A DNA stretch of 64,000 nt from Arthrobacter sp. Soil736 (GTDB lineage Bacteria; Actinomycetota; Actinomycetes; Actinomycetales; Micrococcaceae). Both the position numbers and the translations under genes were made by a program. The notes under the pieces were generated by a model. That model saw only the letters and a list, made by a program, of their open reading frames with translations. It was not told where the DNA came from and made no database searches. This document shows, piece after piece, positions 50,284 through 60,403 of the stretch (the stretch's first letter is position 1; each line of letters opens with the position of its first letter). The stretch lies in contig NZ_LMSB01000007.1 of NCBI RefSeq assembly GCF_001428005.1, positions 1-64,000 of the forward strand, in the 5' to 3' direction.

Positions 50284-50754
50284 ATGAATCGAAGAATGCT
50301 CAAGTCCAAGATCCACGGTGCAACGGTCACGCAGGCCAACCTGCACTACGTAGGTTCAGCGACCGTGGACCTAAACCTGCTGGACGCTGCCGATATCCTC
50401 CCGGGCGAGCTGGTCGCGATCCTTGACATCTCCAACGGCGCGCGCCTCGAAACGTACGTCATCGCCGGTGAACGCGGTTCAGGAGTCCTCGGCATCAACG
50501 GTGCGGCTGCACATCTCGTCCATGCCGGAGACACAGTTGTCCTCCTCACCTACGCAGAGATGACGACGGACGATGCTAAGGCTTACAGGCCTGCCGTTGT
50601 GTACGTCAACGACCGTAACTCCGTCATTCAAGTAGCAACCGATCCGTCCGCACCCGCACCCCGCGGCCCGGGCATGGCCTCTTCCGCAATGGAGGCACGA
50701 AATGTAGTCGATGGCCCCGCGGCACTTGCCTGGTGCGGCCCCATTCCCCACTGA
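50284..50754 (+). CDS. panD: Aspartate 1-decarboxylase
   Basis: 156 residues. PanD makes beta-alanine for pantothenate and CoA. The proenzyme self-cleaves at Gly24-Ser25 ([10 protein letters not shown]) to form the pyruvoyl group, and both residues are at the same numbers as in E. coli. Other blocks are [29 protein letters not shown] and VVLLTYAEM. The C-terminal 30 residues form a longer Ala/Pro tail than usual. It lies outside any panBC operon but beneath an island operator, so it may raise CoA supply during catabolism. Confidence 0.93.
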   Translation: MNRRMLKSKIHGATVTQANLHYVGSATVDLNLLDAADILPGELVAILDISNGARLETYVIAGERGSGVLGINGAAAHLVHAGDTVVLLTYAEMTTDDAKAYRPAVVYVNDRNSVIQVATDPSAPAPRGPGMASSAMEARNVVDGPAALAWCGPIPH

Positions 50755-50834
50755 GCATCCGACGTCGACCCTTTCCCGCCGCACCCATTACCGCAGCCTC
50801 AAACATCCAGCACCATGAGTGAAAGCAGTGAGAT

Positions 50835-51032
50835 ATGAGCCCTGAAACCTTCGACTCCATAACGCTGAAAATCTGGGACAGTTCGACCATGGACCGCACG
50901 CTGGACGAAGCGGTGCAGGAGCTTGCGACAAGGTCTAAGACCTCCGAGTACAGCATCGTAGTAGCCCGCAGCGGGCCCAACACTTTTACAGCCAGCCTGA
51001 GCCACGGCTTCGGCAACCGCCAAGCAAACTGA
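50835..51032 (+). CDS. Small protein of unknown function
   Basis: 65 residues: MSPETFDSITLKIWDSSTMD, RTLDEAVQELATRSKTSEYS and a C-terminal strand. The start has only a weak AGTGAGA site. It lies 80 bp after panD and 39 bp before adk, in the same direction. I know no family. It may be a real small gene or a chance frame. Confidence 0.4.
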   Translation: MSPETFDSITLKIWDSSTMDRTLDEAVQELATRSKTSEYSIVVARSGPNTFTASLSHGFGNRQAN

Positions 51033-51071
51033 CACCCAACTACAACAACGGCACTAAGAAGGGCTTTTGCG

Positions 51072-51650
51072 ATGACGAGAATGTTGATTATCGGACCTCC
51101 CGGGTCCGGCAAGGGAACGCAGGCGGATCGGATCTCCGAACGCCTCGGCGTCGTTGCGATCTCCACCGGCGACATCTTCCGCGCCAACGTCAAGGGTGAG
51201 ACGACGCTGGGCGTCGAGGCCAGGAAGTACATGGATGCCGGCGATTTCGTGCCGGACAGCGTCACCAACAAGATGGTGCGCGACCGCCTGAGCGAGGACA
51301 ACGTCGAAAACGGCTTCCTCCTGGACGGTTACCCCCGCACCACCGCGCAGGTGGACTACCTCGACGAGATCCTGGCCAACGGTGAGCAGAAGCTGGACGT
51401 CGTCCTGCAGCTGACCGCCGATGACGAGGAACTGGTGACGCGCCTCCTGGGCCGTGCCAAGGACACCGGCCGCAGCGACGACAACGAAGCCGTCATCCGC
51501 CACCGGCTGGACCTCTACCACGAGGAGACCGAAGCCGTTGTGGCCAAGTATGCCGAACGCGGCATCCTGACCCAGGTTGACGGCATCGGCGCTATCGACG
51601 AGGTCACCGACCGCGTGATGGACGCCATCAAGGTAACGCAGGCAGCTTGA
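51072..51650 (+). CDS. adk: Adenylate kinase
   Basis: 192 residues. The P-loop is GPPGSGKGT (residues 8-16), FLLDGYPRTTAQ the AMP-binding segment, and R-x-D-D (GRSDDNEAVIRHR) the LID. The short LID without zinc Cys is the actinobacterial type. The enzyme recycles AMP to ADP. CoA ligases in this island release AMP, so an extra copy would fit, but it may be the only copy. It is usually found next to secY, not here. AAGGG lies eight bases before ATG 51072 and a strong terminator follows. Confidence 0.95.
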   Translation: MTRMLIIGPPGSGKGTQADRISERLGVVAISTGDIFRANVKGETTLGVEARKYMDAGDFVPDSVTNKMVRDRLSEDNVENGFLLDGYPRTTAQVDYLDEILANGEQKLDVVLQLTADDEELVTRLLGRAKDTGRSDDNEAVIRHRLDLYHEETEAVVAKYAERGILTQVDGIGAIDEVTDRVMDAIKVTQAA

Positions 51651-51666
51651 TCCAAACAACAGTTTG

Positions 51667-51696
51667 AAGGCTCCTCCCGACATCGGGAGGAGCCTT
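51667..51696 (+). terminator. Rho-independent terminator after adk
   Basis: A perfect 13-bp stem, AAGGCTCCTCCCG / CGGGAGGAGCCTT, with an ACAT loop and CTTG behind. It is 17 bp beyond the adk stop. Confidence 0.8.
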
Positions 51697-51917
51697 CTTG
51701 CTGCAGGCACGGGACACAAGGCGCAAAGGCTCCGCGCGGACTCGTCCCGATGTCTCCGCGAACGCCCAGCGCGGTCCTTCGCGGAAGCGGAATATATCGT
51801 CATTCGCGTATCCGAACTGGCGTCCAACGGGCGGACTAAATGACTGGGTTTGGTCGGACCGTTTGCACCGAAAGGCGCATGCCGATCAGGGTTGCTGTCC
51901 AAAAAGACGTTAAGGTC

Positions 51918-52425
51918 CCGATGGCCCGGAAATCACCGTGGCGGCGTAGACGTCGACGGTGTAGAGGCTTGTTCCACCCAGGCTGTTGATGGCCAGGATG
52001 TCCAGGCGGCCGTTGCGTACGAACGCGGAGGCTCCGGTGACGGCATCCAGAGCGTATTGAGGCTGGGCGGGATCTGCTGTTTTGGGCGTCGGCGCGGCCG
52101 GGCCGTTGACCCGGCAGTCCGGGCAAGGTGGAACAGGTGCGCCCGCTCAGCCTCGTCGAGCTGCAACGCCTGCGCCAGTGCGTGCAGGATGCTCTCGGAA
52201 ACGCCGCCGAGTTTGCCCTGTTCGAGTCGGGTGTAGTACTCGGGACTCACACCGGCCAGGGAAGTGACCTCGCCGCGGCGCAACCCGGGAACGCGGCGGT
52301 GCCCGCCGTAGTCCGGCAGACCGGCCTGCTCCGGGGTGATCCTGGCCCGCCGCGTCGTCAGGAACTCGCGAATCTCCTTCCGATTGTCCAGGCCATCAAC
52401 GTTAGAGACCGGCCGGCGATTGAGG
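51918..52425 (-). pseudogene. XRE/MmyB-like transcription regulator, frameshifted
   Basis: The minus-strand reading DNRKEIREFLTTRRARITPEQAGL, then GLRRGEVTSLAGVSPEYYTRLEQGK and HALAQALQLDEAERAHLFHLARTAG is the N-terminal half of an actinobacterial MmyB-type XRE regulator. After a frameshift near 52060 another frame continues ALDAVTGASAFVRNGRLDILAINSLG and soon ends, so the C-terminal ligand domain is missing. No proper start codon is evident. It is a decayed gene next to a decayed SDR, often its natural neighbour. Confidence 0.7.
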
Positions 52426-52575
52426 CAGACCCTGCCAGTGGTACCTACAGCAGGGTCTCCCTCACGGCTCTGAAGTCCTGTTGAGTTGAACGTGTTCCCG
52501 ATGGACAGCCGCCCAAAGGCGGCTCCGCCGGGGCACAGATTTCAGTGGTTCACAAGTAGAGGACACACCAAATCC

Positions 52576-52936
52576 ATGACTGAGAAGAAGACCTGGTTCA
52601 TCACTGGCGCGGGCCGCGGCATGGGCGTCGACATCGCCAAAGCAGCCCTCGCAGCTGGCCATGCCGTGGTCGCCACCGGCCGCAACGCGGATACAGTGGC
52701 CAAAGCGCTCGGGGCGCACGATGATCTGCTCGTCGTGACGCTCGATCTCACCCAGCCCACTCAGGCAGAAGCCGCGGTGACTTCCGCGACCGACCGGTTT
52801 CGGGAACATCGATGTGCTCGTCAACAACGCGGGGAACTTCTACGCAGGCTACTTCGAGGAAGTCAGCCCGGAGCAGGTCCGCGCACAGCTCGAAACCAAC
52901 GTCTTCGGACTCGAATTCGCCCAGCTCGTTCCCGTT
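52576..52936 (+). pseudogene. SDR oxidoreductase, frameshifted and truncated
   Basis: ATG 52576 opens KKTWFITGAGRGMGVDIAKAALAAGHAVVATGR, a good SDR cofactor site. One extra T near 52800 shifts the frame, after which NIDVLVNNAGNFYAGYFEEVSPEQ continues in the next frame. The sequence is cut off around 52930, where the IS256 relic begins, before the catalytic Tyr-Lys. It is not functional. Confidence 0.8.
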
Positions 52937-53047
52937 TCTCGTCACGAAGGGACCGATTCTTGGGAAGTATCTGAATAACGGTGGATCCGGGGTTGGCCTG
53001 ACACGCCGGGCGGTGCCTGGCGGGGAGGACTGATCATCAGCGAAACC

Positions 53048-53556
53048 ATGGATCCCATGGCGACTGACGTGGATCAGCAAGAGTTAGCGCAGCAGCTCCT
53101 GGCCCAGGCCAGGGAACAGGGTATCGTCCTGGTCGGCCCGGACATGCTGTTGAACCGGCTAACGAAGAACGTTCTGGAAACCGCGTTGGAAGCGGAAATG
53201 GACGAACATCTCGGATACGAAAAGCATGACGTGTCCTGGTGCGGCAGCGGGAACTCCCGCAACGCTACCCGCACGAAGACCGTGCTGACGGAGATCGGGC
53301 CCGGTGGCGATCGACGTTCCGCTGGACACCGGGTCGACGTTCGATCCGCAGATCGTGCGGAAGCGGCAGCGGCGGCTGGCCGGTGTGGATGAGATTGTGT
53401 TGTCGTTGAGCGCGAAGGGGCTCACGACCGGGGAGATCGCGGCGCACTTCGGCGAGGTGTTCGGCGTCAGGGTCTCTAAGGACACCATCTCGCGGATCAC
53501 TGAAAAGGTCATCGGCGAGATGACCGAGTGGCAGAACCGGCCGCTGGACCGGGGGC
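53048..53556 (+). mobile_element. IS256-family transposase relic
   Basis: DQQELAQQLLAQAREQGIVLVGPDMLLNRLTKNVLETALEAEMDEHLGYEKHD is the N-terminus of IS256 (Mutator-type) transposases. A frameshift near 53300 moves the reading to PLDTGSTFDPQIVRKRQRRLAGVDE, then GEIAAHFGEVFGVRVSKDTISRITEKVIGEM. It breaks off near 53556, where the IS30 element starts, so the DDE catalytic core is missing. It truncates the SDR pseudogene to its left. Confidence 0.88.
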
Positions 53557-54264
53557 GGTTTCTAATGATCGTTGCGAATCCCAGAAAGAGGGCGCCGCAT
53601 GCCCAGATACGTGTCGAACAAGATGCCGCAGGAGGTGAAACGCCGGTACTTCGAACTGATCCGTCAAGGGCGCTCCGGCTCTGAAGCCGCGCGAGAGGTT
53701 GGCGTGCCACTGAGCTGCGGATCGAAGTGGTTCATCGAGGCTGGAAGCGTGACCGTCAACGAGGAAGTGCCGATCAGTTCCCGCTATTTCTCTCAGGATG
53801 ACCGCATTGAGATTGCCGACGGACTCACCTCAGGTGAACCCGTGAGATCGATTGCTCTGAGGATTGGCAAGAGCTTCCAGAGTGTCTATCGGGAGATTGG
53901 ACGCAACCGCAAACCCGACGGAACCTACCAGCCGTGGTTTGCCCCCAGTCAGGCGCATCTGAAACGTCGTCGTCCGAAGTCACGGGTGTTCGAATACGAC
54001 GCTGCCCTTCGGCAGGTGGTGGCGGAGAAGCTCGCCGCTCGTTGGTCACCGGGACAAATCAGCCGCTGGCTGCGCCGCTGCCACCCGTTCAAGATCGGCT
54101 GGCATGTGTGTGTCGAGACCCTCTACGACGCCGTATATCGGGGGCTGATCATCGGCGCCAACCCGGTTCGGGACCTTTGCACTAACAGGGCCTATAGGCA
54201 CCGCCGCGGACGGGGTCGATCCAGGGGCGGCGCCATGAAACAGTCGCCTGCCGGACCAAGGTAA
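53557..54264 (+). mobile_element. IS30-family transposase, C-terminally truncated
   Basis: The frame from 53572 gives VKRRYFELIRQGRSGSEAAREVGVPLSCGSKWF, a helix-turn-helix, then RYFSQDDRIEIADGLTSGEPVRSIALRIGKSFQSVYREIGRNRKPDG, the IS30 signature, and RWSPGQISRWLRRCHP with HVCVETLYDAVYRG. The start at 53608 (MPRYVSNKM) fits the family best. The reading ends at 54264 with unrelated residues, before the DDE domain. It inserted into the IS256 relic and is itself incomplete. Confidence 0.88.
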
Positions 54265-54402
54265 GGGCCCGCACGGAGTGGACACATATGCGTTGGAGAC
54301 AGGACCGGATTGCACACCAGTCCTGGCGCGGGAGCGGCAACCGCCCTTCCGGAGGTCGAGCGTCATTGCCGCTCAGAGAGGGCCCAGTAGAGCTCCCCTG
54401 TA
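54265..54402. other. Short spacer
   Basis: 138 bp between the IS30 relic and the stop of the glutamate dehydrogenase. No gene or clear terminator is seen. The right edge of the IS-rich segment lies here. Confidence 0.4.
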
Positions 54403-57400
54403 CTAGACCTGCACGATGGATCGCAGCATCCTAAGGGCGACCCACAAGGGTCCCACGTCATCCGAATCATGTCGATCGACTTCGGCTAACACGCTCATGA
54501 CCCGTCTCAGGGGCTCTGAATGCGTTTCTTCCCATGCATGCATGCAACTGGCCGCTGCGCTCGTCGAGCTCTTTCCCATAGGAAGGGACGGGCTCCGCAT
54601 GATGGCCGTTGTCATTTCCTTCAGGGCGGAGCAGAGGTCGTCATGAAGGGCTGCGCGGGCAAGTACCTCCCAGCGGTCCCGTCTTGTTAGATTCGCGATG
54701 CGCTCAAACAGGCTATCGCCGCGGAATCGGCTGTAGACGGCAAAATAGACCGACGCGACCATTTCAATGGGCTCTTGGATGTCATCAGAGATCCTGCAGA
54801 TTTCCAGTAGCGCGAAGTCCTCGGCGAGGTGGGACCATTGCTCTGCCGCCGAAGGGGGGATCCCAGAAGCTATTGCCCGTTCGAAACGTTGCCGCACCCG
54901 CGACAAGTCCGTGGCCTGCAGGAAGTCGGGGATGCGACGCCGCATCAGGCCTATGTCGTTGAATCTGTCTACAGCATCGACGGTGGGCATATTGGCGAAA
55001 CCCTGATTGATCCACCAGCACACGGCCCGGTCTATCAGCTGCCGGATATCCCTGTGGATGGCGCACCAGCGGTCCGTCGAGAAGGTTGCACCTAGTCCAT
55101 TGACTGTTTCAAGCAGCGGCGTCAGGCCGTATATCTCGCGTATCGCGACAAAGGCCCGCGCGGCTGCGGATTCCGTGGCCGATGTTTCTTCCGCGATCCG
55201 GAACGCGAACGTAATCCCTCCGGAGTTGATCATGTCGTTAGCGAGGATCGTCGAAATAATTTCCCGCCGCAATGGATGGCTGTCCAGTTCAGCATAGAAG
55301 CGGCTGGCGAGAGGCTTGGGGAAATATCCTCGTAAGGTCGCAGCGAACCATGGATCGTCGGCCAGATCGCTTTCCCCCAGTGCACGGGCGAGGTCTATTT
55401 TGGCATAGGCTGCCAACACAGCAAGTTCGGGTGCGGTCAGGCCTCGACCTGACCGGTCCAGTCGTGCCCGTAGTTGCGTCGTTGATGGCAGCCCTTCGAT
55501 TTCCCGGTTGAGCTCAGCTGCGACTTCCAGCCAGCCCATCAGTCGCTCGTGGCTGGATCCGTCTGCCACGGCATTTTGACGGTCATTAACCAGAAGAATG
55601 TTCTGGTCGAAGTTGTTCTTCAGGACCAAGCTACTCACATCGTCGGTCATTCCGGCGAGGAACGTCGATCTGTGGGCCGCATCCAGGATCCCTTCGGAAA
55701 TCATGCGATCGACAAATATCTTGATGTTCACTTCGTGGTCGGAACAGTCCACGCCCGCCGAATTGTCGATGGCGTCAGTATTCAGAAGCACCCCCGCCAG
55801 GGCGGCCTCTACCCTGCCCCTTTGCGTCAGGCCTAGGTTGCCGCCCTCAGCGACTATTTTGACGCGAAGTTCGTCGCCATTCACACGGATGCTGTCGTTA
55901 GCTTTGTCACCAGCCTGCGTTTGACTCTCCGTTCTGGCCTTCACATAGGTGCCGATGCCGCCGTTGTACAGCAGGTCAACTGGTGCCCTGAGGATGGCTC
56001 TCAGCAACTCCGGAGGGCTCAGTTGCGTGATTCGGCCGTCCAACCCCAGAACCCTGCGAACGGCTTCGCTGACGGGAACCGCCTTGATCTGGCGAGAATA
56101 CACTCCCCCGCCGGCGCTGATCAGCGCCGGGTTGTAGTCCTGCCACGACGAGCGGGGAAGATCAAACAGCCGTCGCCGCTCAGCAAACGAGATTTTCGCG
56201 TCCGGTTCGGGATCAAGAAAGATATGACGGTGGTCGAATGCGGCCAACAGCAGGATATGTTCGGACAGAAGCATTCCGTTACCGAAGACGTCTCCGCTCA
56301 TGTCGCCGATTCCGATGACGGAGAAATCCGTGGTCTGGGCATCGACGTTCAATTCTCCGAAATGTCGCTTGACTGCTTCCCAAGCCCCGCGAGCAGTGAT
56401 ACCCATCACCTTGTGGTCGTACCCCACGGATCCACCTGACGCAAAGGCATCACCCAACCAAAAGCCGTATTCGGCTGACAGCTCATTTGCGATATCTGAG
56501 AAAGACGCGGTGCCCTTATCTGCGGCAACCACCAGATAAGCGTCATCACCGTCCTGGCACACGACTTGAGGAGGCGAGATCACGACCTCACCGTCGGAAT
56601 TAGCGACGCGATTGTCCGTAAGGTCGAGCAATCCTCGGATGAAGGTGCTGTAGCTCTGCTGGCCCTCAGCTAGCCACGCCTTTCTATCGGATGCGGGGGG
56701 CAGACGTTTGGCAAAGAATCCGCCCTTAGCGCCGGTGGGAACTATGACGGCATTCTTCACCGTCTGTGCCTTGACAAGACCTAGAATTTCCGTCCGGAAG
56801 TCCTCCCGTCTCTCGGACCACCGCAGCCCGCCGCGGGCAATCTTGCCGAAGCGAAGGTGGACTCCTTCTACCCTGGGAGAGTAGACCCATATTTCGTATG
56901 ACGGCCGTGGGAGTGGAAGCCCTTCGACAGCAGCCGAATCGAATTTGATGCTTAGGTATGACTTGTTTTGAAAGTAATTTGTCCGGAGGCTCGATTCGAT
57001 CAGATTGTGGAAAGCCCTCAGCACCCGGTCAGCGTCCAATGTCGCAATGGAGTCCAACCCCATTTTCACTTCGACCCGGATCGACGCCAAACGATCCTCA
57101 CGTTGCCGTGCTCCCATTGCGGGATCGAACCGGACCTCGAACAGGCGAACCAGAGAATGCGTGAGCTGTGGCACGCCCAGCAGCGTATCGGAGATAAGTT
57201 CGTACGAACTAGGCATCCCAATCTGGCGCATGTATTTGGCATAACTGCGAAGAACCGCCACCTGTTGCCACGCCATCCTTGTCGTTAGCACAAGGCGGTC
57301 TAGGCTGTCGGATTCACTTAGCCCGGACGATGCCGCTTCAAAGGCGTCCGCCAAAAGCGGTCCGGTGGCCAAGGGATCGACCCCCTCTGGGTACTTTAGG

Positions 57401-59253
57401 CCCAGGTCGTAAAGGAAGAATCTGCGTCCGTCTGCTGTGGAGATATCAAACGGACGCTCGTCCAGCACCTCGATGCCCAAGTTCTGGAAGACCGGGATGA
57501 TCTGGGCCAGACTCTTCGGTTCTGTCAGATACAGCTTAAGTCGAGAATCTTCATGCGGAACATCCTGTTGGGCAACCGGCAGGTAAACGAACAGAGTTCG
57601 TGGCGAAATGTCACCTGCGACATCCATCTCGAGCGCTTGGGCACGTGCCTCAAACCGATTGATGTCCTCGAGAGCATTTTCCACGTCGAAGACCACGCGG
57701 TAGGCCATCGGGAATGCATCAGCCCAGCGCTCGGTCAACCGTTGGGCCTGTTCTAAATCGAACTCCGCGTGCAGAATGTCAGACACGCCTTCGGACCAGG
57801 AACGCACCGCGGTGACCAAGCGTCGCTCTAGGGCCAAAGCATCCACATGGCTAACTTGTTTGCCGCGGGGAAGCCAGATGCGGAAGAACAGTCGGGCAAA
57901 AGCCGACTGCGTGAGGCGCACTTCGAATTCGACGGACTCGCCCTGAAACGTTCGTTTTAATTCTTCCTCAATGCGCTGCCTCACACTGGTGTTGTACCGG
58001 TCCCGTGGCAGGAAGACCATCGCGGTCATGAAGCGACCATAGACATCCGGACGCAGGAATAGCCGCGTACGGCGGTGCTCTTGAAGGTGAAGGATCCCGA
58101 GCGCGGTAACAAGCAGATCGGGCACCTCGATCTGGAACAATTCATCGCGTGGGTAGGTTTCGAGGATGTCCAGCAAGTCCTTGCGGGACTGCGAGCCTGG
58201 AGGGAATCCGGACTCGCGTATGACTGCTTCAGCTTTGTCTCGGAGCATGGGGATATGCAGGAGGGAATCCGTGTACGCGCTACGCGCAAACAGGCCGATA
58301 AACTGCCCTTCGCCGCTGACATTTCCCTCAGGGTCGAACGTTTTGACGCCAATATAGTCCAGATACTCCGTGCGATGAACGGTGGAACGCGTTTCGCCCT
58401 TGGTGATGACGAATAGGCGCTTCTCCCGGGCTTTTTGCTGCCCGGATGCGGTCAGGTGCTGCACTCTCCACTTCGGTCGAATTACGCGGAGCATCCCCAT
58501 CCCGGTCTCATCTTTGGCCGCAAGAACAGTTTCCCCTTCCAACACAACCAGGTCATACTCCCGGTAGCCCAGGAAGATGAAATTTCCCGCCGTCAGCCAG
58601 CGAAGAAGTTTCTTGGCCTGCTCAATATTTGTCAGGATTCCAACATTCGTGACGTCTGAGAGCGTGTCGGCAAAGCGTTTCATCCGAGCCCGCATCCGCG
58701 GCCCGTCTTCTACAGCCTCACGAACATGTGCAAGTACGCGACGCAACCCAGCCAGAAGGGTCTCCTGTTGCTGCGTATCACTGATGCGATTGATTTCGAT
58801 GGCTATCCATGACTCAACCACCAACCGACTCCCAGCATCCGCCGCTGGCAAGGACTCGCCGGAAGCAGGCAGACGCCCGACGGAAAGGATCCGATCCGTG
58901 TCAAGCTGTCTGCTCACGGTCAGAACCGGGTGCACCACGAATCGAATGACAGCATTTTGACGTAGCAGTTCGCCCGCCACCGAATCAACGAGGAAGGGCA
59001 TATCGTCCGTCACGACCATTACGACGCTGCGTCTGGATTCGCTGAATAGCCCAACGAGCGCGGTCCCGACAGGACGCGTTCGAGCCAATGCGTAGTGGGA
59101 CAGCGCCCTTCTCTCCAGGATTTGTGCACTATTGTCCTGGGCATCATCTGCTGCAAGGTGCTCGTAATAATCAGAGAGGAAATCATCCCGGTCCTTTTCC
59201 GTGAGGGTCGGATCATTGGGGGAAGATTCAGTAGGCATTGACATCGGCTCCAT
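54403..59253 (-). CDS. NAD-glutamate dehydrogenase (GDH-180 type)
   Basis: 1616 residues, the size of the large bacterial NAD-GDH family. The N-terminal half has ACT-like regulatory domains. The catalytic part carries VIVPTGAKGGFFAKRLPP (about residues 836-853), DMSGDVFGNGMLLS (about 984) and LLYNGGIGTYVKARTES (about 1098). It deaminates glutamate to 2-oxoglutarate with NAD and is usually activated by aspartate or other amino acids. It is a single-gene unit with a long 5' spacer. The start could be one of three close Met codons at 59253-59238. It is unrelated to the catabolic island. Confidence 0.96.
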   Translation of the reverse strand: MEPMSMPTESSPNDPTLTEKDRDDFLSDYYEHLAADDAQDNSAQILERRALSHYALARTRPVGTALVGLFSESRRSVVMVVTDDMPFLVDSVAGELLRQNAVIRFVVHPVLTVSRQLDTDRILSVGRLPASGESLPAADAGSRLVVESWIAIEINRISDTQQQETLLAGLRRVLAHVREAVEDGPRMRARMKRFADTLSDVTNVGILTNIEQAKKLLRWLTAGNFIFLGYREYDLVVLEGETVLAAKDETGMGMLRVIRPKWRVQHLTASGQQKAREKRLFVITKGETRSTVHRTEYLDYIGVKTFDPEGNVSGEGQFIGLFARSAYTDSLLHIPMLRDKAEAVIRESGFPPGSQSRKDLLDILETYPRDELFQIEVPDLLVTALGILHLQEHRRTRLFLRPDVYGRFMTAMVFLPRDRYNTSVRQRIEEELKRTFQGESVEFEVRLTQSAFARLFFRIWLPRGKQVSHVDALALERRLVTAVRSWSEGVSDILHAEFDLEQAQRLTERWADAFPMAYRVVFDVENALEDINRFEARAQALEMDVAGDISPRTLFVYLPVAQQDVPHEDSRLKLYLTEPKSLAQIIPVFQNLGIEVLDERPFDISTADGRRFFLYDLGLKYPEGVDPLATGPLLADAFEAASSGLSESDSLDRLVLTTRMAWQQVAVLRSYAKYMRQIGMPSSYELISDTLLGVPQLTHSLVRLFEVRFDPAMGARQREDRLASIRVEVKMGLDSIATLDADRVLRAFHNLIESSLRTNYFQNKSYLSIKFDSAAVEGLPLPRPSYEIWVYSPRVEGVHLRFGKIARGGLRWSERREDFRTEILGLVKAQTVKNAVIVPTGAKGGFFAKRLPPASDRKAWLAEGQQSYSTFIRGLLDLTDNRVANSDGEVVISPPQVVCQDGDDAYLVVAADKGTASFSDIANELSAEYGFWLGDAFASGGSVGYDHKVMGITARGAWEAVKRHFGELNVDAQTTDFSVIGIGDMSGDVFGNGMLLSEHILLLAAFDHRHIFLDPEPDAKISFAERRRLFDLPRSSWQDYNPALISAGGGVYSRQIKAVPVSEAVRRVLGLDGRITQLSPPELLRAILRAPVDLLYNGGIGTYVKARTESQTQAGDKANDSIRVNGDELRVKIVAEGGNLGLTQRGRVEAALAGVLLNTDAIDNSAGVDCSDHEVNIKIFVDRMISEGILDAAHRSTFLAGMTDDVSSLVLKNNFDQNILLVNDRQNAVADGSSHERLMGWLEVAAELNREIEGLPSTTQLRARLDRSGRGLTAPELAVLAAYAKIDLARALGESDLADDPWFAATLRGYFPKPLASRFYAELDSHPLRREIISTILANDMINSGGITFAFRIAEETSATESAAARAFVAIREIYGLTPLLETVNGLGATFSTDRWCAIHRDIRQLIDRAVCWWINQGFANMPTVDAVDRFNDIGLMRRRIPDFLQATDLSRVRQRFERAIASGIPPSAAEQWSHLAEDFALLEICRISDDIQEPIEMVASVYFAVYSRFRGDSLFERIANLTRRDRWEVLARAALHDDLCSALKEMTTAIMRSPSLPMGKSSTSAAASCMHAWEETHSEPLRRVMSVLAEVDRHDSDDVGPLWVALRMLRSIVQV

Positions 59254-60403
59254 AGAAGCTCTGCGGAACTATTCGAGTTGGTCCTGGCCAGTGTTTCAGT
59301 CGTCAGCTACTGGCTGCCCGACGGCCGGTCGGGGGCAGCCGACGCCGACACGATTCAACGCCGAGGCCTCACCAACAGTCCTGAAGGGTCCGTATGCAGC
59401 TGCGAGTGAAATCTCGGTATACTCTGCGAGGTCGGCCTTATCGGCAGCGCGTGAAGCGGGCCCAAATATCGATGGCCGAATGCACCACGTGACTACGGTT
59501 ACGGATAGATCGCTTTGCAGCGGCTAGCTGTCGGATCGCATCCGCACGCTGCGTAGCAACGGCGGCTGTTCCCCTACCCTCAGGATCATAGGATCGCACT
59601 ACCACCTGATGAATTGGATTGTTGAAGCCATTCGTCGGCTCCCTATCGTTCTCGCGTTGTTAGTCGGGCCACGGCCCAATCAAGAATCGGAATCCTTACT
59701 AGAAAATACTTTCGAATTTGAGGAACGTCAATAGTGCGACGTGACTCAGGTTCGGTGCTCACAGAAGGGGCTGCGTTCAAGGTCGAGGACGCTTGACACC
59801 CGCTGCCAGCACATCCAAAATCTGACGGTCCGTCTCCTGCATCTGGCGGAGTTCCGAGCGTATTTGATCAGCTTCTCATGGTCGCCTGAGTTGTCTCACA
59901 ACAGTGTTGTCAGAACTTTCTAACCCCACAGCGCGACAGTGGCGCTGGACCGCTACTTGGTGTGCCTGGCCCGGCGAGTCCTGCATGGGCGGCGTAACAA
60001 GGATGTCGACGCCGTGACTGAACCTGCCAGAAGCCATCGTGACCTCTCCCGGCCCTCAGACTGCGCGCTTCCGCTGCAGCTTTAGACAACTCCACCTGCG
60101 TCATGCTGCCCCTGCCCGGCAGGTCTATGAATGACCAGAAGCATCATCGCTGTTTGTCATTCTGATATTCCATCATCGCTGGGCGGGCCCTCCGCGCAAC
60201 CAGGGCGCCCTGCGCCGGCCGCAAATCAAAAGTTTCGTTCGGCGCTCCTCCGTCGCTTATCTCCTCACCAAACTTTTGATGGCGGCCGGTTCCCCAAGTT
60301 GCACTCCGGACCCTCCTACCCAGCGGTGATTGCCCCTATCAGAACGGCACCCACATCCCAACGACCACAGTCAGGCCAAGAAACAGGTCAAAGAAGCAGG
60401 ACC
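59254..60403. other. 1.15-kb spacer with a long inverted repeat
   Basis: Between the divergent glutamate dehydrogenase and the DUF4192 gene I see no convincing gene. The frames that open here lack ribosome sites and family similarity. The stretch holds the 20-bp inverted repeat listed at 60215-60289. No island operator is present. Confidence 0.5.
60215..60289. repeat. Long inverted repeat / stem-loop
   Basis: Left arm CCGGCCGCAAATCAAAAGTT (extending one T) pairs with right arm AACTTTTGATGGCGGCCGG (extending one A), with two small mismatches and a 34-nt loop. A stem with an A/T-rich part closed by a GC-rich part is unusual for a terminator. It could be a repetitive element, a protein site or a small RNA. 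It lies 115 bp upstream of the DUF4192 start. Confidence 0.55.
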
